A stretch of 64,000 nt of DNA from JAGVSR01 sp963786675 (GTDB lineage: Bacteria > Pseudomonadota > Alphaproteobacteria > Rhizobiales > Hyphomicrobiaceae), in contig CAWAZY010000005.1 in the NCBI GenBank assembly GCA_963786675.1, positions 62,001-126,000 of the forward strand, in the 5' to 3' direction. Positions 55,701 to 64,000 of this stretch are shown piece by piece; position 1 is the first letter of the stretch; each line of letters starts with the position of its first letter. The notes below the pieces were generated by a model. That model saw nothing but the letters and a program-made list of their open reading frames with translations. It was not told the origin of the DNA and searched no databases. The position numbers and the translations under genes are program-made.

Positions 55701-56363
55701 CTATCCGGTAGATAGGTTGCGCGCGGCCGCCCGCAATGGGTCGAGGCAGGTTTCGATGATCACCAGCCCGGCCTTAATCGCCGTGCCGTGGTCGATGCGG
55801 CTTGGATTGCCAATCTGGGCGGGATCAAGCGTGGCTGGGATATGGATGAACCCCGAGCGCACGCGGGGCGTCACTTCGTGCGCGAAGCGTTGCGAATGGA
55901 ACATCACCGCATTGCACAGGTAGCGGCCCGGATCGCCGGAGAGGGAGGCAGGGATGCCGTGCCGGTGCAGCGCATTGAGCAGCGTGCGCGCGGGCAACGT
56001 GGTGACGCGCACGGGCCGGTCGCCGGGAACCAGACAGTCCTGGGACTTTGTGCGGCCGCGTGCATCGATGGCAGAACTGGTTTTATTGAAGGCCCGCGTT
56101 TCGATGACGAAGTCGCTTGCTTTGGCCGAAACGCCAAAGTGAAGGACGAGGACCGGCTGCGTTGACTTGAGCAGATGCAACAGTTTGCTGGGCGTGTCCT
56201 CCCAGTCAACGGGCAGGATCACCGGCACGAAGCGGAAGTCCCGGTGCCGCCTGGACGCGGCGGTCGCCAAGTCTCCGACGAGATCCTCGGAGGCATTGTG
56301 GGTGACACCGGGAAACGGGCCAAAGCCCGTCAACAGCGTCACGGGTCTGCGGTTTGATCTCAT
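55701..56363 (-). CDS. Pyroglutamyl-peptidase I-like (peptidase C15)
   Basis: A 220-aa cysteine peptidase-like protein related to Pcp, which removes N-terminal pyroglutamate. LLTGFGPFPGVTHNAS lies at the N-terminus. The triad can be aligned as Glu88 (VIETRAFN), Cys150 (YLCNAVMF) and His174 (GFIHIP), with 62 and 24 residues between them, close to known enzymes. The C-terminus is shorter and less conserved. ATG 56363 is chosen, with ATG 56393 as an alternative. Substrate preference is not shown by sequence. Confidence 0.83.
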   Translation of the reverse strand: MRSNRRPVTLLTGFGPFPGVTHNASEDLVGDLATAASRRHRDFRFVPVILPVDWEDTPSKLLHLLKSTQPVLVLHFGVSAKASDFVIETRAFNKTSSAIDARGRTKSQDCLVPGDRPVRVTTLPARTLLNALHRHGIPASLSGDPGRYLCNAVMFHSQRFAHEVTPRVRSGFIHIPATLDPAQIGNPSRIDHGTAIKAGLVIIETCLDPLRAAARNLSTG

Positions 56364-56410
56364 GGAAGCAGGATAAAGGATTGCGTGCGCCATGGGTAGC
56401 AGACTGGACG

Positions 56411-56445
56411 AAAATGCCCCCGGACCGCACATTCGATCCGGGGGC
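56411..56445 (-). terminator. Intrinsic terminator of the bactofilin gene
   Basis: Minus strand: nine-pair stem GCCCCCGGA/TCCGGGGGC with a 12-base loop, followed by ATTTTCG, 26 bases past the bactofilin stop. Confidence 0.7.
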
Positions 56446-56471
56446 TGGTAAAGATATCCGCGTTAAGAAAT

Positions 56472-57002
56472 TCAGCTGCCGTTGGTCAAGGCAGCCATGC
56501 GAATGTTCTCGAAGGCAGACACGTCGAGGTTGGGCGAAAGCTCATCGGGCTCCTTGGCCCGGCGCACGCGTCCGTCGAACTGTGCGCCTTCCGCGATCGA
56601 CAATGTCTGATGGGTGATGTCGCCTTCGACTTGTGCCGTGGGGTGCAGTGTCACGGTCTTGGCGCGGATGGCGCCCTTGATGCCGCCACGCACTTCAATG
56701 GCGTCGGCATTGACGGTTCCGATCACGGACCCTTCTTCGCCGATCAGCACCTGCCGGCCATGGATGTCGCCATGCACATCGCCGTCGATGGTCAGCTTGT
56801 TCTGGGAGATGATGGTGATCTTTTCCCCCATGATCGTCAGATCGGTCCCGATGACCGATGTGCCGGTGCCGGTCGAGGCGCGGTCGAACGGTGACCCAGC
56901 TGGCCGCGCGGTGACGGGCGGCGGTGTCGCCGACATGGGCGGCAAATTGGTTGAGGGCGGCTTGGGCTGATTGGCGTCCGGACTTGGGCCACGATTAAAC
57001 AC
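56472..57002 (-). CDS. Bactofilin (polymer-forming cytoskeletal protein)
   Basis: Bactofilins polymerise without nucleotide into filaments that place cell-wall enzymes or stalk machinery. The 176-aa protein has a Pro-rich disordered N-terminus (to about 40) and then the beta-helix core with repeats such as SVIGTDLTIMGEKITI, LTIDGDVHGDIHGRQVLIG, GTVNADAIEVRGGIKGAIRAKTV and AQVEGDITHQTLSI. The C-terminal tail is short. The start is GTG 57002, decided by GGGGAGGAG with six bases between; an ATG at 57038 lacks this spacing. Confidence 0.92.
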   Translation of the reverse strand: MFNRGPSPDANQPKPPSTNLPPMSATPPPVTARPAGSPFDRASTGTGTSVIGTDLTIMGEKITIISQNKLTIDGDVHGDIHGRQVLIGEEGSVIGTVNADAIEVRGGIKGAIRAKTVTLHPTAQVEGDITHQTLSIAEGAQFDGRVRRAKEPDELSPNLDVSAFENIRMAALTNGS

Positions 57003-57182
57003 GAGATACTCCTCCCCACAAAACGATGATCCACCCACACTCCTAGACCAGCATCATGAGGCCTTGGTGAAAATATGTCGAGGAACGTGAACGGCGGCGA
57101 TTGAGGCTGCTTTTGGCCTCGTCCAGCGGGTCCAAGCGCTGGCGGATAGTCCAGATTTAGGAAAAAGGCAGCCGTCGCGGTC

Positions 57183-57596
57183 TCAGCGCCGGGCGGGCCG
57201 TGCGGCGCGCCACATGAGATACGTCCAAGCGATGAGCAGGAGGGCCGCCCCCCAGGGCAGCGCGCGATCCAGGGCCGGCCGGACCATCTCGCGGACGATC
57301 CCCAGAGTGGGGTTTGCCGGGCCTTGCGCGAAAAAGGCCGACCAGTATCCGACTTGTACGCCGGCGATCAGCAACACGGGGGCCGCATAGGCAAGGGTCC
57401 ACCAGCGGCTCAACCCGGCTGCCGGCAATCGCTTCCACAGTAGGCTGGCCGCAAAGGGGAGTGTCGCGAGCGCGACCGTGCCGGGTCCGTAGAAGCTGTA
57501 CCAGCGCGCGCCGAGACCGAACCTCAGGGCCAGCGCCAGTGTCACGGCCGCGACGGCCAGCACCCCGGCCCCAGCTAGAAAACGCTTTTGTGTCAT
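57183..57596 (-). CDS. Hypothetical membrane protein, 137 aa
   Basis: Four hydrophobic segments (about residues 7-25, 37-54, 65-86 and 110-128), typical of a small integral membrane protein, with basic ends (MTQKRF, RAARPARR). I do not recognise a family. It lies 76 bases downstream of the HicA-like gene on the same strand. Confidence 0.6.
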   Translation of the reverse strand: MTQKRFLAGAGVLAVAAVTLALALRFGLGARWYSFYGPGTVALATLPFAASLLWKRLPAAGLSRWWTLAYAAPVLLIAGVQVGYWSAFFAQGPANPTLGIVREMVRPALDRALPWGAALLLIAWTYLMWRAARPARR

Positions 57597-57671
57597 CCAG
57601 GGCTTCTAGCGGGTTTTTGAGGCCCCGGATACGGAGCAAGGAAGCTGGACGGTGGTGAACCGGCTCGCGCG

Positions 57672-57935
57672 CTAAAGGGGAAACTGCTCGGGGGCGATGC
57701 CGCAATCGATCAGAAATCGGCGGATCTGCACCACCTCCTCCTTGGGCAGGGAGTGGTGCGCATGATGGAAGAGCACGGTGTGGCCTTTCAACGTGACGGC
57801 GATGCGGGACCCGTTCCGCTCTTCGACCTCGGCGCCCAGTTCCTTCAGCGTGTTCTGAACTTCCTTGAAATCGAGATTGGCCGGGATCGGGTGGGCAAAA
57901 AGTGCATGCACGATCTTGCGGTGGCGGTGGTTCAT
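57672..57935 (-). CDS. HicA-like small protein
   Basis: An 87-aa protein with a double-stranded-RNA-binding-like pattern of HicA toxins: NHRHRKIVHALFAHPIPANL, LKELGAEVEERNGSRIAVTL, LFHHAHHSLPKEEVVQIRRFL. The usual HicA has a histidine near the end of the beta sheet; here FHHAHH is present. No HicB antitoxin gene is adjacent, so it may be an orphan or a non-toxic relative. ATG 57935 was chosen because AAAGGG lies nine bases upstream; ATG 57944 is also in frame. Confidence 0.65.
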   Translation of the reverse strand: MNHRHRKIVHALFAHPIPANLDFKEVQNTLKELGAEVEERNGSRIAVTLKGHTVLFHHAHHSLPKEEVVQIRRFLIDCGIAPEQFPL

Positions 57936-58071
57936 GCGACGCATCCCTTTATCTGCAATCGACCGGTCGGAGCGGTCATCTCCGCCTACCGCGCGGGCCG
58001 CCGGCATGTATTGCGCTCAATCAAATCCGAGGCCTCGCGCCGCAATGCGCCGCGCCGGGGGAGGACGCGCT

Positions 58072-58107
58072 GAAAAATCAAAAGGGCTGCCCGTTGCCAG
58101 GCAGCCC
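58072..58107 (-). terminator. Strong intrinsic terminator behind the 25-codon ORF
   Basis: Minus strand: eight-pair stem GGGCTGCC/GGCAGCCC around an eight-base loop, followed by TTTTGATTTTTC. It lies about 57 bases past the stop of the small ORF. Confidence 0.85.
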
Positions 58108-58164
58108 CCGTGAGACCGGTGTGCGATAGACCGGAAACGTGCGTCTCCGGATGGATCGCGTCTC

Positions 58165-58242
58165 TCAATCCCTCGCTGGAAGGTCGTCCGGCAAGGTCTT
58201 GAGCGATCCAATCATCGCAGCCTTCAAGATCCCACTCGACAT
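58165..58242 (-). CDS. Candidate 25-aa peptide with near-perfect Shine-Dalgarno
   Basis: ATG 58242 starts a 25-codon frame beginning MSSGILKAAMIGSLKTLP and ending in LPARD and TGA. It is preceded by GGGAGGTGATCC (58255-58244), twelve bases that almost fully complement the 3' end of 16S rRNA, with seven bases from GGAGG to the ATG. A strong terminator follows. The peptide has a mildly amphipathic N-terminal half and an acidic end; no relative is known to me. It may be a real microprotein, a leader peptide or part of a small RNA. It lies 87 bases downstream of the opgC gene on the same strand. Confidence 0.5.
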   Translation of the reverse strand: MSSGILKAAMIGSLKTLPDDLPARD

Positions 58243-58329
58243 CGGATCACCTCCCTTCGGTTGTTGCAGATGGGGGAAGTCTGCCACGGTTCGCCGCTCA
58301 TGAAAAGAGACGCCAAAATGAGGTGCGCG

Positions 58330-59472
58330 TCAGGCCGGCACGGTCTGCTCGTCGGGTTGCGCCGCGCGGGCGGCCTTCTGCCGGGTCAACATCGCAGCCA
58401 CCCATGCCATAAGCGCGATGCCCGCCACGTTGACCACGAACTCGACACTCCGCCGGGTCCCAAGCTCCGTGATGATGATCCACGCCAGGAACGACAGAAC
58501 CGTGCCAAGCGCAAAAATCTGCAAGGAATGCCGGCCACACAGCGCGACGGCTTTGGCCGCTGGAGTCTTGAGCCAAGTGCTCGTCGCCGACACCAGCGTT
58601 GCGGCCACATAGGCCAAAGCCAGCACATGCAGATACCGCCACAACGAAAGATCCGCTTTGCTCACCGCCCCGACGAGGCCCTTGGGTAATGGAGCGTGAT
58701 TGGGCAGCCAGGATATCGCGACCCATGGCGCCGCCCAGATCAGCGAGAACAGCAGGAAGCCCACGGCAAGCGTCAGGAGTTCAGTGTTGCTGGTCAGTTC
58801 TTGGCGGCGCGCGAGGATGGCGACGGCGGCGCCGGTGGCGAACAAAAGCTGCCAGGCGAACGGATTGAAATACCAGCCTTGGCCGGGCATGTTGGCCGGA
58901 AGGTTCAGTCCGGCGATATTGGCGATCGCCCAGATACCGACCGACACGGTCAGCGCGGTCGTGACGCCAAGCCGGAAAAGGGCAAACTGCACCGGGAACC
59001 AGAGCATCAGCACAATGTAGAGCGGCAGAATGTTCATCTGGTTGGGCTGATACGTCAGCAGCAGGGCCGACCTGATCCAGGTGACGGGATCAGTTGAGAG
59101 ATTCTGCAGCCAGATGTTGTTCACGTAGGCCGGCTTTTGAAAGACCTGGGCGGCCCAGAACAGGAGCACGGCGGAGGCGGCGAAGACCGCCAGGTGCCAC
59201 AGATAGATCGACCCGGCCCGCCGCCAGGATCGCTGCCAGACGCCGGCAAAATTGGTCCGCTCCTCGCCAAGCCGATAGGCAAGGGCCGCCGAATAGCCCG
59301 ACAGGAGAACGAAAACTTCACTCGCGTCGGCAAATCCGAAATTCTTGAGCGTTGCGTAAGCCCATGAATTATCGGGGATATGATCGACAAAAATGAAGAT
59401 GAGCGCGAGGCCGCGAAAGAAGTCGATGCGCGGATCGCGCTGGCCCGGAGTGGCGGCGTGCGGTGTGTGCAT
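58330..59472 (-). CDS. OpgC-domain membrane protein
   Basis: A 380-aa integral membrane acyltransferase-like protein with about ten hydrophobic segments. The N-terminus has the OpgC pattern RDPRIDFFRGLALIFIFVDH, then ADASEVFVLLSGYSAALAY, YLWHLAVF and LTYQPNQMNILPLYIVLM. OpgC adds succinyl groups to osmoregulated periplasmic glucans; many relatives have unknown substrates. No opgG or opgH is in the window. ATG 59472 starts the family pattern; the frame extends 26 codons upstream. Confidence 0.88.
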   Translation of the reverse strand: MHTPHAATPGQRDPRIDFFRGLALIFIFVDHIPDNSWAYATLKNFGFADASEVFVLLSGYSAALAYRLGEERTNFAGVWQRSWRRAGSIYLWHLAVFAASAVLLFWAAQVFQKPAYVNNIWLQNLSTDPVTWIRSALLLTYQPNQMNILPLYIVLMLWFPVQFALFRLGVTTALTVSVGIWAIANIAGLNLPANMPGQGWYFNPFAWQLLFATGAAVAILARRQELTSNTELLTLAVGFLLFSLIWAAPWVAISWLPNHAPLPKGLVGAVSKADLSLWRYLHVLALAYVAATLVSATSTWLKTPAAKAVALCGRHSLQIFALGTVLSFLAWIIITELGTRRSVEFVVNVAGIALMAWVAAMLTRQKAARAAQPDEQTVPA

Positions 59473-59697
59473 GGGCGTCGGCGGTCTAAGGGTTTGGACG
59501 TAAGTGGAGTCGCTTGTACGTCTCTTATGAGGTCGCCCCCGCGGCGCCAATGTGGCCGAATTGTTCTCCTGAGAAATGATTGCTTTCTGTGGCCCCGCCG
59601 CATGAACGCGATGAGCAAGAACGCAGGGGGCAGCCCGGCCAGCCGGTCGCCCGCACCCCGGCGGCGGCCGGTACCCGGACGGTTCAGCCGCGCCCGA

Positions 59698-61574
<1,877 letters not shown>

Positions 61575-61578
<4 letters not shown>

Positions 61579-62426
61579 GGCTTGGCTCCGTCGGATGGAT
61601 TTGAGGATTGGGCACTGCGGGTAACCGCGATGATGGGACCCATGTCGTCGCCCGGGTCGTTGCGGCCGAGTTCGGCGGAAAACAAGCGGGAAATGGACCC
61701 ATCGAGATAAAGGGCGTTGGGCGTTTTCAGGTGCTCCCGGAAAAGCGAACCGAATTCATGAAAGGTCACTTCGCTACGGCTGATGGCGAAGATCACGGAC
61801 TGTCCACCGGGCAGCACGCCGACACCGTTGCGGATGTTGCGCGACGAGGCATCGACGAGGAAGCGCGGGTGCAGGCGCCCGTCGATCACCAGCATCGGCC
61901 CGGATTGCGTAGCATAGCGCGGCTCGATCGCGCTTTTGCGGTAGGCGTCCGTCTCAAATACGGCGGCCGTGCCATCGCCGACGATGACGAAGACCCCGTT
62001 GGGTTTCAGGTAGAAATTTCCAACCCAGCGGCCGCGGTTGAGGGGCGCGATTTCCTTGCCATCGACAACCAGGAGGCCGACCGGCGCGCGGTCGGAATGG
62101 TACATGCCGCCGTTCATGGCGAAGGTCAGTTGGGACCCTGCTGTTGTGGTGATGGCGCTAAGCCGGTCGAAATTCCGGACCAGCTCGCCATCCGGTGCGC
62201 GGTGAACGAGCCGTATGTCGTCCGCGCGGGTGTCGAACCGGCAGACGGTGTAGTCGTTGGACCTGAACGTCAGATCGGCACAGCCTGTCCCGGCGGCGAA
62301 AGCCATGCCTGGCACAAGTGACACGGCGGCCGCGGCCACGCGCGGCAGCGCACGCCATGGGCGGCGATCTGGATTATCCTGTGCGCCGCGCGCGCGCGCG
62401 GCTGACGTGCTTTTTGCTTGTGCCAT
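61575..62426 (-). CDS. Exported phosphodiester-glycosidase-family (NAGPA-like) protein
   Basis: A 283-aa protein with a long N-terminal signal (basic RRPWRALPR, then VAAAAVSLVPGMAFAAG). The mature part has LTFAMNGGMYHSDRAPVGLLV, VGNFYLKPNGVFVI, SGPMLVIDGRLHP, RNIRNGVGVL and NALYLDGSISRLF, which match the phosphodiester glycosidase / NAGPA domain found in human uncovering enzyme and in many bacterial envelope proteins. It is the first gene after a TPP riboswitch and overlaps thiC by four bases. Its start ATG 62426 lies four bases from the riboswitch end. A role in thiamine uptake or salvage is suggested by this context only. Confidence 0.87.
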
Positions 62427-62429
62427 GTC

Positions 62430-62515
62430 CGTCCCTTCGCCGGCATGACCCGGATCAGGTTCGAAGGGTGCTCGCGCTGCGTGACGCGATCTCAGCCGGA
62501 ACACCGGCGCCCCTC
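62430..62515 (-). promoter_or_regulatory. TPP riboswitch (THI element)
   Basis: Minus strand: conserved pieces GGGGCGCCGGTGTTCCGGCTGAGA... and ACCCTTCGAACCTGATCC, then GGGTCATGCCGGCGAAGGGA. The CTGAGA and GAACCTGATC elements are the TPP-binding core. The 3' strand GCGAAGGGA also acts as the ribosome site of the next gene, so control is probably by blocking translation start when thiamine pyrophosphate is bound. Confidence 0.93.
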
Positions 62516-62610
62516 GGAAAGATGGCTAGTGTGGCGGCTTGTGACGGTTCTGGCAAGCAGGCCAGACGAATGAGCCGGGATAGTCCGGGGTCAGAGCGAC
62601 AGTTGGAAGA

Positions 62611-63198
62611 TCAGCGCGAAGCGGCCATGAGCCGGTCGAAAGCCCGTGTGGTGCGTTCAAGGGCCGTCCGGTCCTTCATCGACCAGTGCCAGAAGTGATG
62701 GCTGAGATAGAGTCCGTACAACTCGAAAATCAATTGGTCCGCGTCCGTCTCCGCCGAGAGCGCGCCCGCGTCCTTGGCTTGTTCGATGGCGCCCTTCAAG
62801 GTCATCGACCAACCGTCGAGGAATTCCTCGAGCTTGTGGCGCACGGACGCCGGCAGGGCATCGCTTTCGGCGCTGGCATGGACGAACGGGCATCCGCCGC
62901 TCAGCCGCGGGGCCCGTGACCAGGATAGCCAGCGTGTGAAAAGCCGGCGCAGGTGCTGATCACCCTCGGTGACGCCCGCAGAGGCATTGACCACATCGGC
63001 GATGAAGAGACCGGCGGCCTTTTCGATGACGCCGAGCTGCAGCGCTTCCTTGTCGGTGAAATGGCCCATCAGTCCACTGCGGGACAAGTCGAGATCGCGC
63101 GCAAGGTCGCCGATCGAAAGCGCTGAGAGTCCCCGCGCGCTCGCCAAACCCAGACTGTGACTTAGAATGCGTTCCCGCACGACGCTGGCTGCCGACAT
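62611..63198 (-). CDS. TetR/AcrR-family transcriptional regulator
   Basis: A 195-aa repressor-type protein. The helix-turn-helix is SALSIGDLARDLDLSRSGLMGHF (about residues 25-48), typical of TetR regulators. The C-terminal ligand domain includes GGCPFVHASAESDALP and YGLYLSHHFWHWSM, similar to the YP_TetR-like group with a GGC motif. No divergent target gene is adjacent, so the regulated gene is unknown; the DUF4332-like gene upstream is on the same strand. The coding end lies about 95 bases from the riboswitch of the next operon. Confidence 0.87.
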   Translation of the reverse strand: MSAASVVRERILSHSLGLASARGLSALSIGDLARDLDLSRSGLMGHFTDKEALQLGVIEKAAGLFIADVVNASAGVTEGDQHLRRLFTRWLSWSRAPRLSGGCPFVHASAESDALPASVRHKLEEFLDGWSMTLKGAIEQAKDAGALSAETDADQLIFELYGLYLSHHFWHWSMKDRTALERTTRAFDRLMAASR

Positions 63199-63273
63199 GT
63201 CTCTGATCGACCTTTCCTGTCACTCTCGCATTACAATTCAGCTTCCAGGCGATTGCGCCTCGAAGTTCACACG

Positions 63274-63306
63274 AGCGTTCCGCCGGATCACTTCCAGCGG
63301 AACGCT
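63274..63306. repeat. Inverted repeat upstream of the tetR gene
   Basis: AGCGTTCCGC (63274-63283) and its exact complement GCGGAACGCT (63297-63306), 13 bases apart, 76 bases upstream of the TetR start. It may be the operator of that regulator or a hairpin; there is no U-tract. Confidence 0.45.
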
Positions 63307-63497
63307 TCCAATGTGCGGCAAGCCCCCGCTGCCGAGCGATGTGGCACGGTCCAGCCGTGCGTTCGCGTCCGGGCTAGAAAGCGGTCAACTGGGGAGACAG
63401 TGCGGCGAAATCTGGTTCGTGCTGTGAATGCGGATCGGGTGTGGCCGTTGGGTTCCGCCCGGGCGGACGAAGGGACGAAATCCCAACGCCGGCGGGG

Positions 63498-64000
63498 TTA
63501 AGCAGCAAGAACCTCTTGGGCGCTGCGTACCCATCGGGTCACCGCTTCGACATCCGGGGCATCGCCGGACCTCAGAATGCGCGCACCTTCCGAAGTTGTG
63601 GCATAGGCGAGCAATGCGGCGGACAGCTCCATCGGGTCGGCGGCGGCGAGCGCTTCGGCCGTTTGGTAACCGGAACCATACAGCAGCTGAGCGTGCGTGC
63701 CGCGTAACCCAGGGACGCGCAGCACGAGGCGTGCCTCGCTTTGCCAACGCGCGATGGCTTCCCCATTGATCCGGCTATCACCCAACTTGGCGGCACAGAC
63801 GTCGGCGTCGGCGGCCAGAAAATCCGCAACGGTCGCGATGCCGGCGGCGGCGAACCGCTCCGCTGTCTTGGGCCCAATGGACGGTGCCCGTTCCAAGTCG
63901 TCGGACTCTGCCAAGTGAATACGCGGCTTCAACGCGAGGCTCGCCAAGCCGTTACGCCCGAAGGGGGTCGGCGTCACGATGGCGGGGCGGGACGGGGCGG
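63498..64000 (-). CDS. DUF4332-like helix-hairpin-helix protein, 5' end outside window
   Basis: The frame stays open to the window edge, so only the C-terminal part is seen (at least 160 aa). It has two helix-hairpin-helix-like repeats: ERAPSIGPKTAERFAAAGIATVADFLAAD and RVPGLRGTHAQLLYGSGYQTAEALAAAD. This fits the DUF4332 family, with unspecific DNA- or RNA-binding fold and unknown role. A GTG at 63977 could be a start, but similarity to the linker before the first repeat suggests a longer protein. Confidence 0.6.
   Translation of the reverse strand, partial: APSRPAIVTPTPFGRNGLASLALKPRIHLAESDDLERAPSIGPKTAERFAAAGIATVADFLAADADVCAAKLGDSRINGEAIARWQSEARLVLRVPGLRGTHAQLLYGSGYQTAEALAAADPMELSAALLAYATTSEGARILRSGDAPDVEAVTRWVRSAQEVLAA

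Overview
The window is a GC-rich stretch of an alphaproteobacterial chromosome. Several runs of genes are in orders that I recall as conserved in Alphaproteobacteria: phaC / class I aminotransferase-hom-glpX ... recJ-tRNA-Glu; M48 protease-DsbA-aroQ-accB-accC ... aat; and rne / amiC-mrcA-prfB. RNase E with a long S1 insert, a bactofilin and class I PHA synthase fit the same group. I cannot name the genus; a Hyphomicrobiales/Parvibaculales/Micropepsales-like organism is a guess. There is no rRNA, CRISPR array or complete insertion sequence.

Layout. 0-10 kb: di-heme peroxidase, OAH sulfhydrylase, PHA synthase, then aminotransferase-hom-glpX, in which hom is frameshifted. 9.8-13.8 kb: an amine/gamma-glutamyl group (glutamine amidotransferase, SnoaL-like protein, PuuA-like ligase with two frameshifts, class III aminotransferase) lies between glpX and recJ. 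14-18 kb: recJ, tRNA-Glu(UUC), then a LysR/methyltransferase pair just behind the tRNA. 18-28 kb: L,D-transpeptidase, Ada, two orphan phage-tail-type genes, and sbcD-sbcC. 28-37 kb: small exported and membrane proteins, aat, an FkbM methyltransferase, accC-accB-aroQ, a DsbA-like protein, an M48 protease and an M15-like protein. 37-47 kb: rne with a long leader, amiC, mrcA, and prfB with its programmed +1 frameshift. 47-57 kb: a membrane TIR-DUF1353 fusion, thiS, a carbamoyltransferase, an MBL hydrolase, a fused CoA-transferase, a Pcp-like peptidase and a bactofilin. 57-64 kb: a HicA-like protein, a 25-codon ORF with a very strong Shine-Dalgarno sequence, OpgC, a TPP riboswitch controlling an exported glycosidase-like protein plus thiC, a TetR regulator, and a DUF4332-like gene that runs off the edge.

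The genes serve amino-acid supply (metY, hom, aminotransferase), storage polymer (phaC, perhaps the CoA-transferase), cell envelope (amiC, mrcA, L,D-transpeptidase, M15, OpgC, bactofilin), fatty-acid synthesis (accBC), DNA repair (recJ, ada, sbcCD), RNA decay and translation (rne, prfB, aat) and thiamine synthesis (thiC, thiS).

The most unusual items are the TIR-transmembrane-DUF1353 protein, the TPP-riboswitch operon that starts with an exported phosphodiester-glycosidase-like gene, the 25-codon ORF, and four apparent single-base indels between 8.0 and 16.3 kb, which are either assembly errors or real gene decay.
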